Assembly (NCBI GenBank): GCA_965206615.1
Contig: OZ242219.1
Coordinates: 186,001 to 250,000, forward strand
DNA from: VXNE01 sp965206615
GTDB taxonomy: Bacteria > Pseudomonadota > Gammaproteobacteria > Pseudomonadales > Azotimanducaceae
DNA length: 64,000 bases
Reading direction: 5' to 3'
Both the position numbers and the translations under genes were made by a program. Below, piece by piece: positions 52,257 through 60,635 of this stretch. The notes beneath the pieces were generated by a model. It did not search any database. It was not told the DNA's origin and saw only the letters and a list, made by a program, of their open reading frames with translations. The stretch's first letter is position 1. Every line of letters starts with the position of its first letter.

Positions 52257-52928
52257 TCACGCGTCCGGATCGGCCCCCAAACTGCGCACCAGGGCAGCGA
52301 GTCGTTCCGCGCGGCTCTCGGCGGCGCGTCGGGCGGCCTTCGTCTCCTCGAAGGTCTCCAGATCCCTCCCGGCGGCGGGGTCGCGAAAGCGCAACAGCGT
52401 GCCCTCGGCCCGCAAGTCGAGCCCCAGGACGTCGCTGTGTAGAGTGTGGCGCCCGCCCTGCAACCGGCTCGGGACTTTCCGGTAACGTCCCGCCTGCAGA
52501 TACAGACCTTGCAGAGTTGGCTCGAACAGGTCGCCTCGTGGATCGAAACGCCAGTACTCCTGCACGCCGAGCTGCTCGTACAGCGCCCGCTTCGGACCGC
52601 GATCCTCCTTCCACGTGCTCGGCGACGCCACCTCCAGCACGAAGTCCGGCGCCTTCGGTTCCTCCCAAAGCCTGTAGTTCATGCGCTCGTGCTTCGCGGC
52701 GCCGAAGACGACGAACACGTCCGGCGCCACGGACTTCGCCGGGTCGCCCTCCTCGTAGTAGATCAGGAGGTCGCCGATGACGTATACGTCGGCTCGGCTT
52801 GCGTAGTGGGCGTCAAGCATGGCGAACGCGTGGTGCATGGCCTTCCACTGCCAGCTGTTCTCAGCCACCGGCTGCCCATCGGAACTGGGATAGTGGATCT
52901 CGTCGGGATGGGAGGAGGTTGGCCTCAT
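52257..52928 (-). CDS. Uma2-family protein, copy 3
   Basis: A 223-residue Uma2-family protein. The N-terminus and core (MRPTSSHPDEIHYPSSDGQP, VYVIGDLLIYYEEGD, APDVFVVFG, APDFVLEVASPSTWKED) match copy 2. The C-terminal end (ETKAARRAAESRAERLAALV then RSLGADPDA) matches copy 1. This mosaic suggests recombination among paralogues. The change PGTW to PSTW is unusual in this block. No other gene is linked to it. Confidence 0.9.
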   Translation of the reverse strand: MRPTSSHPDEIHYPSSDGQPVAENSWQWKAMHHAFAMLDAHYASRADVYVIGDLLIYYEEGDPAKSVAPDVFVVFGAAKHERMNYRLWEEPKAPDFVLEVASPSTWKEDRGPKRALYEQLGVQEYWRFDPRGDLFEPTLQGLYLQAGRYRKVPSRLQGGRHTLHSDVLGLDLRAEGTLLRFRDPAAGRDLETFEETKAARRAAESRAERLAALVRSLGADPDA

Positions 52929-52990
52929 GAGCAGGTCCCGCAGGTTGGGGCGAAAGCGATGCGAAGGGCTCCTTTCGACGCGCCGCCAGC

Positions 52991-53024
52991 AACCGTAGCA
53001 TGTCCACGCGCACTGTCTCAAACG
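52991..53024 (-). promoter_or_regulatory. Conserved promoter-like block upstream of Uma2 copy 3
   Basis: Third occurrence of the TTGAGA...TGCTACGGTT block, 63 bp before the copy 3 start, in sequence near-identical to that before copy 2. Confidence 0.5.
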
Positions 53025-53321
53025 CGTGTCGCGAGGGCTCGAAAGGGACTCGATGAAACGCCATCGGTCGCGTCGCACGGGTGTCGTCCTGGAGGTCGAG
53101 GAGCGTAAATCTGGGGCAAGGGAGCCCGGAAGGGGCGATGTCTGCGCGCCGCGTGAGCCCTGGTCCAGGCGGAGCGAAAAACTCGTCGAGGACGCACCGG
53201 ATTGCGGACGAAGATCATCGGCACGAACCAACCTCGGCTGGAGGCAGGGGAGTCGATCACGGCAGCGCCTGGGCGGAGTTCGAGTGCGAAGGCCATCGGG
53301 GCACTCGCCAGCAAGCCGGCG

Positions 53322-53690
53322 TCACGCGTCCGGATCGGCCCCCAATCTGCGCACCAGGGCAGCGAGTCGTTCCGCGCGGCTCTCCGCGGCGTGTCGCGCG
53401 GCCATCGTCTCCTCGAACGTCTCCAGATCGTGCCCGGTCTCCGGGTCGTGAAACCGCACGCCCGCGCCGTCTGCCCGAAGGTCCAGTCCGAGTGCGACGC
53501 TCGGTAGCACGTCGCGGCCGTCGCGGATCGTCGGGGCGATGGGGCGATCGTGGCCGTTCTGGAGGCGCAGGCCCTGCAGGCGCGGCTCGAACAACTCGCC
53601 TTGCGGATCGAAGCGCCAGTATTCCCGTACGCCGAGTTGCTCGTACAGGATCCGCTTCGGACCCCGGTCCTGCTCCCAGGTGCCCGGAGG
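53322..53690 (-). pseudogene. Uma2 gene fragment, copy 4 (5' part missing)
   Basis: The minus strand encodes only the C-terminal 120 or so residues of a Uma2 protein (PGTWEQDRGPKRILYEQLGV..., ending LVRRLGADPDA). Upstream of PGTWEQD the frame runs on to an ATG at 53717 through unrelated residues, so the N-terminal nuclease core is gone. The cut falls where the plus-strand low-GC cassette begins, suggesting that insertion of the cassette truncated this gene. Confidence 0.8.
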
Positions 53691-54279
53691 GCAGGGAAAG
53701 ATCGCGACCTTCGCCAAACGGGAGGCCGGCAGCTTGGCCGCCTACATTCGAACTCGGCTCGCGAATCAAGTTCGACTCGTACAGCACACTGCGGTACCGG
53801 AGCTAATCGGAGCGATTCCGGCAGATTTGGAGTTGGAGAAGGCGACTGACACCGATGCGTTGCTGGGACGCACACGCAGCCAGCCGACTGGTAGCGTGCG
53901 CCTTCATCGAGCCGTTTGGTCGGCGTTTCGGAAGCCTCTTGAGGAGTCGAAACAACGGTACTTGAGTCGCCGTGCGCCGTTTCACTTCGAAGATGTTCCC
54001 TCAGGGACCGAGCTTTCAGACGACTTTGTCGAAGTCAGTCGATCATATGTCGCCGACCCATCTGCAGACGCACCGCAGGTGCAACGCGAGATCGACGAGT
54101 GGCTGACAGCAAACGACCTCGATTCCACTCAGTTCGTGGTGAACAGGAGCGCGCGGCAAGAGAGTCTGCCGTCGGATGACCTGCTTGGACGATTGCTCGC
54201 CGCGCTGGAGCCGGACCAACTGAAACGCATCACGATGCCCCTGGACGTCGTGGACAAGCTGAGGCGTCAGCGGCTTTGA
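53690..54279 (+). CDS. Unknown protein, probably 5'-truncated; first gene of a low-GC cassette
   Basis: From about 53690 the plus strand encodes roughly 195 residues (AGSLAAYIRTRLANQVRLVQ, then FRKPLEESKQRYLSRRAPFHFEDVPSGTELSDDFVEVSRSYVADPSADAPQVQREIDEWL...). I recognise no family; it is hydrophilic with no membrane segment. The frame continues upstream into the Uma2 fragment, so the true start was probably lost at the junction. Its stop overlaps the start of the next gene by four bases (TTGA at 54276), and base composition is visibly lower in GC than the flanks. Confidence 0.55.
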
Positions 54280-55175
54280 CCGGGCGTTCGTGGGTTGTCG
54301 CCGCTGGCATCCCTGCGCAACTCGGCCAGATGTTTGTCGAGAGGGTTAGTCAGACGGCGCGCATAGTCGCGTGTCTGCCGCTCGACGATGCGAAGAGCTA
54401 CACGGACACCTACTCGGAAGCCCTGTACGTCCGCATGTGCGAGAAGCTGTGCGGGAGCGAGGGGGCGGACCGGAAGACTCTGCTGAAGGGCGCCCGACTC
54501 ATCTTTCTGTACCTGGATAAAGGTGACGGCAGGGAGGCCGTGCTCTTCGAGAGGTTCGGTCTCGAATCGTTGGTGACCCCTCTCAGGCGAGAGGAGATCC
54601 TCGACCTCTCCTGGACTACGGGAAATCAGAGGGGACGGGTGGTCAACAGGCTGGTGCGCGAAGCGCGACGTGCAATCAGCCATGCCGGGGAGTTGCTTGA
54701 CGAGATCGCGTTGGAAGTCACGAATCGCGACAACAAGACGTGTCTGCTCCTCCCGCCCAAGAACTTTGGCCACGATGTGGACGTGGTTCTCGACCTGGTG
54801 AGGCAGGCGGCCTCCGGCAGGATGGCAGCGGCGGACTTCAGGAGTGGCCTCAAGCAGGTCTCCCAATCCCTGTCCAGCATGACAGAGGGAAATCGGAGGT
54901 ATTTCGTCGGACGAGGGCGGTTGGTGTTCAAGAGCCCGGGAAAGGCGGGATCACGACACGGTTTGGCACCGGTTTGGGATGATCCCGAGCACGAGCCGTC
55001 CTGCGTGCTCCGAGGCCGCATGCGATGTGGGGCGGCCTTTGATCCGAGCTTCCACTACGATTGCGCCATTCCTTCAGCTCATGGGCGTGCGTTCGCGCGT
55101 TGCCACGGGGCAGCCATGAGAGCCCCACGCGGTCGAAGTCATGTGAACGTGGCACCGAATGACAACGTCAGATGA
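54276..55175 (+). CDS. Unknown protein, second gene of the low-GC cassette
   Basis: A 299-residue hydrophilic protein starting at TTG 54276 in a TTGA overlap with the preceding gene. Features include FVERVSQTARIVACLPLDDAKSYTDTYSEALYVRMCEKL, a helical middle (NQRGRVVNRLVREARRAISH) and a C-terminal basic region with RGRLVFKSPGKAGSRHG, then WDDPEHEPSCVLRGRMRCGAAFDPSFHYDCA, where Cys/His residues could bind metal. I do not recognise a family. Co-translation with the upstream gene suggests a two-gene unit. Position in an accessory region makes a defence or mobile-element role possible, but nothing in the sequence proves it. Confidence 0.6.
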   Translation: MTGRSWVVAAGIPAQLGQMFVERVSQTARIVACLPLDDAKSYTDTYSEALYVRMCEKLCGSEGADRKTLLKGARLIFLYLDKGDGREAVLFERFGLESLVTPLRREEILDLSWTTGNQRGRVVNRLVREARRAISHAGELLDEIALEVTNRDNKTCLLLPPKNFGHDVDVVLDLVRQAASGRMAAADFRSGLKQVSQSLSSMTEGNRRYFVGRGRLVFKSPGKAGSRHGLAPVWDDPEHEPSCVLRGRMRCGAAFDPSFHYDCAIPSAHGRAFARCHGAAMRAPRGRSHVNVAPNDNVR

Positions 55176-55612
55176 CGTGATTGAGGGGAACTGAGAGCCG
55201 CGACAGTGGTCGCGGCTCAATGTTCAACGTTGCCAAGATTAGCGACGGGTGGCATTTCTCAGAAAAGACTGAGCGGCACCTCGCCTACACGCCTTTAAGC
55301 CAAGATAGCTAACGGGGAGAGGACGGGCCCGTCCAAGTCCTCGCTCTGGCCTCTTGACCACGCTCCTCAGTAGGCGCAACGCGAGCCCACCCGAGAAACT
55401 CCGCTAGGGAATCTCCACTCCAATCGGAACTTCGATATCCACGCGAAACCGGGGACGCATCGTCCCCGTTCTCTTAGCGGTTGTCAAACACCCTGAGGCG
55501 GTGAAGGTCGGGTCCGAGCACGACACTCGCCAACACGTTGCTGCCGTCGCGCATCGCGGGGGCGACGGGGCGATAGCGCCCTTCCTGGAGGCGCAAGCCC
55601 TGCAGTCAGCGC
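55176..55612. other. Intergenic stretch with hairpin and Uma2 scrap
   Basis: No gene is supported in these 437 bp. It holds the hairpin at 55195-55218 and, at about 55495-55610, a minus-strand scrap of Uma2 sequence (LQGLRLQ..., RPVAP.MRDG.NVLA.VVLG). This sits next to the end of the glycosyltransferase gene. Confidence 0.5.
55195..55218 (+). terminator. Hairpin, possible terminator of the low-GC cassette
   Basis: A perfect 10-bp stem, GAGCCGCGAC (55195-55204) and GTCGCGGCTC (55209-55218), with loop AGTG, lies 20 bp after the stop of the 54276 gene. The following bases are CAATG without a T run, so it is either an atypical terminator or another structural element. Confidence 0.5.
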
Positions 55613-56797
55613 CTACCGAGCCAGCACGTCCCCGTACATCTCCACCAGCCGGTCCGCGTGCGAATCCCTGTCGCCAAGTTCGTCGAGCCGCCGCGCGCCG
55701 CGCGACCCCAACTGCTGCGCCAGGCCGGGATCCTTGAGCAGGCGCGCCAGTTTCTCCCCGAAGTCGTCGGCGTTTCCGCGGTCGCACAGGAACCCGTTCT
55801 TTCCGTTGGAGACCAGTTCGGGCAGTCCTCCGACGGTGCTCGCAACGATCGGCCGTCGATGGGCCATCGCTTCGAAGGCCACGAGGGGGGCGTTTTCGAG
55901 CCACAGGCTGGGAATGACCACCACGCGGGCGGCGCGGTAGAAGCGCTCGAGCGCATCGTGACCGTAGTTGCCGAGGAAGCGCACCTCGTCGAGGCCCAGC
56001 GCCGTCGACAGTGCCTTGAGACGCTCTTCGTCGGGCCCGGAGCCGACCAGCCAAAGAGTGGCGTCGTCGACTTCGCGGCGGATGGTGGCGAAGGCCCGCA
56101 GCAGCACATCGACGCCCTTGTGGGCGATCAGGCTGCCGACGTACAGGACGACCGGCTTGTCCGGAAAGGGCTCGACCGGCGCGATGGGCAGGGAACTGAA
56201 GTTCGGCAGGTGGTGCACGTCGGCGTAGCCGCGCTTGACGAGATGTCCCGCCAGGTTCGCGCTCGGCGCCACGAACCGGTCGATGATCCGCCGGTCGAGG
56301 AACCGCCGGTTGTAGAGCAGCCATCCCGCGGCCAGAAAGATCTTCCAGTTGAGGCAGCCGTGGCGTACGGCGACGAGCGGCGACCGCCCTGCGCAGGAAT
56401 GTGCCTGTGCACAGAACGCGGTCGGATACAGGGCGGAGTAGTCGTGGACGGTCTGCATCACCCGGTATCCCCGTAGCGCCAGGTTCACCGTGATGGCGAA
56501 GCGGTAGTTGTTGTGCAGGTGGACGATGTCGGGCTGGAGTTCCCTCAGGTAGCTGCGTAACGCCCGGTAGAGGTTCGGGTAGAAGAACGTCCGCTTGAGA
56601 TAGAGCGCGGCGATGTTGCGGGCGCGCGCGTGGAAGATCCGCCGCAGGGGCGTACTCTCGGTCTGGGCATCGGACATGGCGAACAGGTGTACCGGGTGTC
56701 CGCGTTCCTCGAGGGCGGCGGTCACGTCGAGGATGTATCGCTCCGTCCCACCGAGCACCTCCTCGGGCCGGTGATCGTTCACCATCAGGATCTTCAT
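55613..56797 (-). CDS. GT4-family glycosyltransferase
   Basis: A 394-residue retaining glycosyltransferase (GT-B fold). The N-terminal Rossmann half has MKILMVNDHRPEEVLGGTERYILDVTAALEERGH, with the GGTE loop typical of GT4. The C-terminal half has VLYVGSLIAHKGVDVLLRAFATI, LGLDEVRFLGNYGHDALERFYRAARVVVIPSLWLENAPLVAFEAMAHRRPIVAS, with the E-x7-E motif. It is probably cytoplasmic or membrane-associated and acts in glycan assembly. ATG 56797 is the only sensible start. Its last about 45 codons recur at 50925-51054. Confidence 0.93.
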   Translation of the reverse strand: MKILMVNDHRPEEVLGGTERYILDVTAALEERGHPVHLFAMSDAQTESTPLRRIFHARARNIAALYLKRTFFYPNLYRALRSYLRELQPDIVHLHNNYRFAITVNLALRGYRVMQTVHDYSALYPTAFCAQAHSCAGRSPLVAVRHGCLNWKIFLAAGWLLYNRRFLDRRIIDRFVAPSANLAGHLVKRGYADVHHLPNFSSLPIAPVEPFPDKPVVLYVGSLIAHKGVDVLLRAFATIRREVDDATLWLVGSGPDEERLKALSTALGLDEVRFLGNYGHDALERFYRAARVVVIPSLWLENAPLVAFEAMAHRRPIVASTVGGLPELVSNGKNGFLCDRGNADDFGEKLARLLKDPGLAQQLGSRGARRLDELGDRDSHADRLVEMYGDVLAR

Positions 56798-56870
56798 TGC
56801 AGCTGGCCCGCTCTCGTGGGCGTTCGTTCGAGGGGGGCCTGGAACCGGGTCCCTCCGGGCGCCCGGTTCG

Positions 56871-57752
56871 TCACGGCACCCCCGGTTCTGTGAGCAGCCC
56901 CTTCAGGTATTCCCCATAGGCCGAGACGCTTTGCTCCGCGAAACGGACGAGGTCCGAGTCATCGATCCAGCCCATGCGCCACGCGACCTCCTCCGGGCAG
57001 GCGATCTTCAGCCCCTGGCGATGTTCGATGGTGCGTACGAACTGGCTGGCCTCCAGCAGCGTGTCGTGCGTCCCCGTGTCGAGCCAGGCGATGCCACGGC
57101 CCAGAAACTGTACGTCGAGCTTTCCGTTGCGCAGGTAATGCCGGTTCACGTCGGTGATCTCGAGTTCGCCCCGGGGCGAGGGCGCGAGGCCCTCCGCCAC
57201 GCGGATCACGTCGTTGTCGTAGACGTAGAGTCCCGTGACGGCGTGGTTGGAAGGCGGTATCTCGGGTTTCTCCACGATGTCGACCACCTGGCGCCCCTCG
57301 TACTTCACTACCCCGAGACCGCTCGCGTCCTGCACCTGGCAGGCAAAGACGGTGGCGCCCCGGTTGCGGTCGATGGCGCGACGCACGAGCCCCGGGACGT
57401 CCGCCCCGAAGAAGATGTTGTCTCCGAGGATGAGCACCGCGGCATCGTCGCCGATGAACGCCCTGGCGACGATGAAGGCGTCGGGCACGCCCCGCGGCTC
57501 GTGCTGCGCGAGATAGGTGAGGGAAATGCCCCACTGGGCTCCGTCGCCGAGCAGGTGCCGGTAGCGGGGGAGGTCCTCGGGCGTCGCGATGACGACGATG
57601 TCCCGCAGCCCCGCCAGCATGAGCGTGGTCATCGGGTAGTAGATCATCGGTTTGTCGTAGACGGGCAGCAGCTGCTTGGAGACGCTGCGGGTCACCGGAT
57701 ACAGCCGCGTGCCGCGGCCGCCCGCCAGGATGATCGCCTTCGTTGCGGTCAT
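56871..57752 (-). CDS. rmlA: Glucose-1-phosphate thymidylyltransferase
   Basis: RmlA makes dTDP-glucose from dTTP and glucose-1-phosphate, the first step to dTDP-rhamnose and other deoxysugars. The 293-residue protein has the nucleotidyltransferase start IILAGGRGTRLYPVTRSVSKQLLPVYDKPMIYYP, DNIFFG and GIAWLDTGTHDTLLEAS, all conserved in RmlA. Catalytic GGxGTRL and Lys are intact. The start overlaps the manC stop by four bases (57749-57752). No rmlB, rmlC or rmlD is in the window, so the product's fate is unclear. Confidence 0.95.
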   Translation of the reverse strand: MTATKAIILAGGRGTRLYPVTRSVSKQLLPVYDKPMIYYPMTTLMLAGLRDIVVIATPEDLPRYRHLLGDGAQWGISLTYLAQHEPRGVPDAFIVARAFIGDDAAVLILGDNIFFGADVPGLVRRAIDRNRGATVFACQVQDASGLGVVKYEGRQVVDIVEKPEIPPSNHAVTGLYVYDNDVIRVAEGLAPSPRGELEITDVNRHYLRNGKLDVQFLGRGIAWLDTGTHDTLLEASQFVRTIEHRQGLKIACPEEVAWRMGWIDDSDLVRFAEQSVSAYGEYLKGLLTEPGVP

Positions 57753-59182
57753 GCTTCCTGCGATCCGCCGTCCGGTGCTCCGCGGCCGAAGTCGTCGTCG
57801 AGACGAACGATGTCGTCTTCGCCGAGATACGTGCCAACCTGCACCTCGATCACTTCCAGTGGGACGGTGCCGGGGTTGTACAGCCGGTGCCGCGTCCCCT
57901 TGGGGATGTAGGTCGACTGGTTCTCGGTGAGCGTGTGGGTCGCATCGTCCCGGGTCACCTCGGCGATCCCGTGTACGACGACCCAGTGTTCCGAGCGGTC
58001 GCGATGGATCTGCAGGGACAGCTTCGCGCCCGGTTTGACGACGATCCGCTTGACCTGGTACTCGCGACCGACCTCCAGCGTCTCGAAATGCCCCCAGGGG
58101 CGGTGCACGTGCCGATGCGTGTGATGTTCGAGACGGGCGCAGCGCTCGATGCCCATGACGATGTCCTGCACCTGTTGCGCCTCGCTACGGTCCGCGACCA
58201 GAACGGCGTCCGCGGTCTCCGCCACGATCAGCCCGTCGATGCCCAGCGTTGCAACGAATCGGTCCGCAGCGTGCACCACGGAATTGCTCGTGCGCACTGC
58301 CATCACGTCGCCGCGCAGTACATTGTTGTCCGCGCCGGTCTTGCCCAGTGCGTGGACGGCCTCCCAGGAACCCACGTCGCTCCAGCCGGTGTCCATGGGG
58401 ACGACCACGGCGGCGTCTGTCTTCTCCATCACCGCCCGGTCCACCGATATGTTCGGCGCGTCTGCGAATGCGGGGCCGGGCCGGAAGAAGTCCAGGTCCG
58501 CGACGCCGTTGTCCACCGCGGTCCTGCAGGGTTGGACGACACCTGGTGCGTGCCGCGCGAGTTCCTCGAGGTAGACGCTGGCCCGAAGGAGAAAGACGCC
58601 GGCGTTCCAGAGGAACTCTCCGGATGCGACGTAACCCGCCGCGTCGGCGCGACTGGGCTTTTCGACGAAGGCGCTGACCTCCCGGACCGACCCCGCCGCC
58701 TTTCCGGCCCGGATGTAGCCGTAACCGGTGTGGGGCGAAGCGGGCCGAATTCCGAACGTCACCAATTTGCCTGAAGCGGCTGACTCCAGGCCGGCCGACA
58801 CGGCGTCCAGAAAGACCTCGTCTTGTTCGAAGTGACCGTCGGAGGGCACGGCCAGCAGCACCGGGTCGGAGCCCTTGGCCAGCGCGTGGCAGGCGGCCAG
58901 TGCGATGGCCGGCGCGGTGTTGCGCGGGGCGCATTCGAGGAGGATGGCGCTCCACTCGAGGTCGATCTCCCGGCACTGCTCCGCGACGAGGAAGCGGTGC
59001 TCCTCGTTGCACACGACGCAGGGCGGTTCCGCCGGCAGCCCGACGATCCGCAGCAACGTCTCCTGCAACATCGAGCGTTCACTCGTCAGTGCCAGGAACT
59101 GTTTCGGATGCAGTGCGCGGGACAAGGGCCACAGGCGGGTGCCTGAGCCGCCGGCGAGAACCACCGGGAGGATGGAGGTCAT
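57749..59182 (-). CDS. manC: Mannose-1-phosphate guanylyltransferase / mannose-6-phosphate isomerase
   Basis: A bifunctional enzyme that supplies GDP-mannose for glycan synthesis. The 477-residue protein has the guanylyltransferase signature VVLAGGSGTRLWPLSRALHPKQFLAL at the N-terminus, a HRFLVAEQ and FVEKPS block, and a C-terminal type II isomerase cupin (YQVKRIVVKPGAKLSLQIHR then SEHWVVVHGIAEV). ATG 59182 gives the family-typical MTSILPVVLAGG; a further upstream GTG (59206) is possible but less likely. It is co-transcribed with rmlA (ATGA overlap). Confidence 0.96.
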   Translation of the reverse strand: MTSILPVVLAGGSGTRLWPLSRALHPKQFLALTSERSMLQETLLRIVGLPAEPPCVVCNEEHRFLVAEQCREIDLEWSAILLECAPRNTAPAIALAACHALAKGSDPVLLAVPSDGHFEQDEVFLDAVSAGLESAASGKLVTFGIRPASPHTGYGYIRAGKAAGSVREVSAFVEKPSRADAAGYVASGEFLWNAGVFLLRASVYLEELARHAPGVVQPCRTAVDNGVADLDFFRPGPAFADAPNISVDRAVMEKTDAAVVVPMDTGWSDVGSWEAVHALGKTGADNNVLRGDVMAVRTSNSVVHAADRFVATLGIDGLIVAETADAVLVADRSEAQQVQDIVMGIERCARLEHHTHRHVHRPWGHFETLEVGREYQVKRIVVKPGAKLSLQIHRDRSEHWVVVHGIAEVTRDDATHTLTENQSTYIPKGTRHRLYNPGTVPLEVIEVQVGTYLGEDDIVRLDDDFGRGAPDGGSQEA

Positions 59183-59468
59183 GAGAGGGCCTGCCGGGAA
59201 TCGCACAAGTCAATCACAGCGCGCGGGGCGAGGGAAGGGGGCGCGTTTTCGGCCGCGCCTGAGCGTGCCTTCAGCGAGCCGTCGGAGGGGGCGTGTGCTG
59301 GAGTTCGGAGGAGACGAAGAGCGCAGCCGTGCCGCCGACACGTTCACCTTGCCCCGGCGGCAAGTCTCCTGCTAGGTTGCCGCCTTGGTTCCGAGCGGCT
59401 CCGGCCGCTCGGCTATCGTATCGAGGCGCGCATCGTTGCGGCGTCGCCCTGTGTGGAAGCGAGCAGCC

Positions 59469-60635
59469 ATGCGCGTACTGCAAGTCTACCGGACCTACTT
59501 TCCCGACACCCAGGGCGGGATCGAGGAGGTCATGCGCCAGATCTGCATCAACACGCGGCCCCTCGGGGTCGAGAACCGGATTCTCGCGTTGAGCACCAAC
59601 GTCTCGCGCCGAGCGGTCCGTCGGGCGGAGGCCTGCGTCTACCGGGCGTACCGCAACGTCGAAGTCGCGTCGTGCGGCCTGTCCCTCGAGGCGTTCTCGA
59701 TCTACCGACGGCTTGCCGATTGGGCGGACGTCGTCCACTACCACTATCCCTGGCCCTTCGGGGACATCCTGCACCTGACCGCACGTCGCCCCAAGCCGTC
59801 CATTCTGACGTATCACTCGGACATCGTCCGGCAGCGGATCCTGCGCCAGTTCTACCGCCCGCTCATGAACCGCTTTCTGGGCAGCGTGGACCGCATCGTC
59901 GGTACGTCGCCGAACTACTTCGCGACGAGCGATGTGCTGAGCCGCTTCGAGGACAAGGTGGAGATCGTCCCCATCGGCCTGAAGGAGGACACGTATCCGC
60001 AGGTCTCAGACCGGACGCTCGCCGATACGCGCGCGAAGTACGGGGAAGACTTCTTCCTCTTCGTCGGCGTGCTGCGCTACTACAAGTGCCTCCACATCCT
60101 GCTCGACGCGTTGCCGGGTGCGCCGTATCGGGTGGTGATAGCGGGCTCAGGGCCCACGGAGAAAGCCCTTCGGGCGCAGGCCGCGCGGCTGGGCCTGGAT
60201 AACGTCCACTTTGCCGGCTACGTGCCCGACGAGGAAAAGGTCGCGATGCTGAAGCTGAGTCAGGGCGTCGTGTTCCCGTCCTACCTGCGCTCCGAAGCGT
60301 TCGGGGTGGCGCTGCTCGAAGGCGCGATGTACGGGAAGCCCCTCATCTCGACGGAGGTGGGTTCCGGCACGAGCCACGTCAACGTGGACGGGGAAACCGG
60401 CCTCGTGGTCGCTCCGGGCTCGCCGTCCGCGATGCGCCGCGCCATGGACCAGCTCCATCATCGCCCGGACATGGCGCGGCTGATGGGCAGGAACGCCCGA
60501 CGGCGCTACGAGAGGCTGTTCACTGGTGAACTGATGGGGTTGCGCTACGCGGAGATCTATCGCGGCCTGAGCGATGGGACGGCGTCGGGGGAAGCGACCC
60601 CGCGGGCGGTGTCCGCAGGGATCAGCCGCCGCTGA
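59469..60635 (+). CDS. GT4-family glycosyltransferase, second
   Basis: A 388-residue GT-B glycosyltransferase. MRVLQVYRTYFPDTQGGIEEVMRQI shows the GGIEE loop. The C-terminal part has FLFVGVLRYYKCLHILLDAL, NVHFAGYVPDEEKVAMLKLSQGVVFPSYLRSEAFGVALLEGAMYGKPLISTE with the E-x7-E motif. It probably extends the same surface glycan as the neighbouring GT4 enzyme (inference). ATG 59469 is the first family-like start; the frame runs back to 59385. Its 3' end overlaps the O-antigen-ligase gene on the opposite strand by 14 bp (60622-60635). Confidence 0.92.
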   Translation: MRVLQVYRTYFPDTQGGIEEVMRQICINTRPLGVENRILALSTNVSRRAVRRAEACVYRAYRNVEVASCGLSLEAFSIYRRLADWADVVHYHYPWPFGDILHLTARRPKPSILTYHSDIVRQRILRQFYRPLMNRFLGSVDRIVGTSPNYFATSDVLSRFEDKVEIVPIGLKEDTYPQVSDRTLADTRAKYGEDFFLFVGVLRYYKCLHILLDALPGAPYRVVIAGSGPTEKALRAQAARLGLDNVHFAGYVPDEEKVAMLKLSQGVVFPSYLRSEAFGVALLEGAMYGKPLISTEVGSGTSHVNVDGETGLVVAPGSPSAMRRAMDQLHHRPDMARLMGRNARRRYERLFTGELMGLRYAEIYRGLSDGTASGEATPRAVSAGISRR

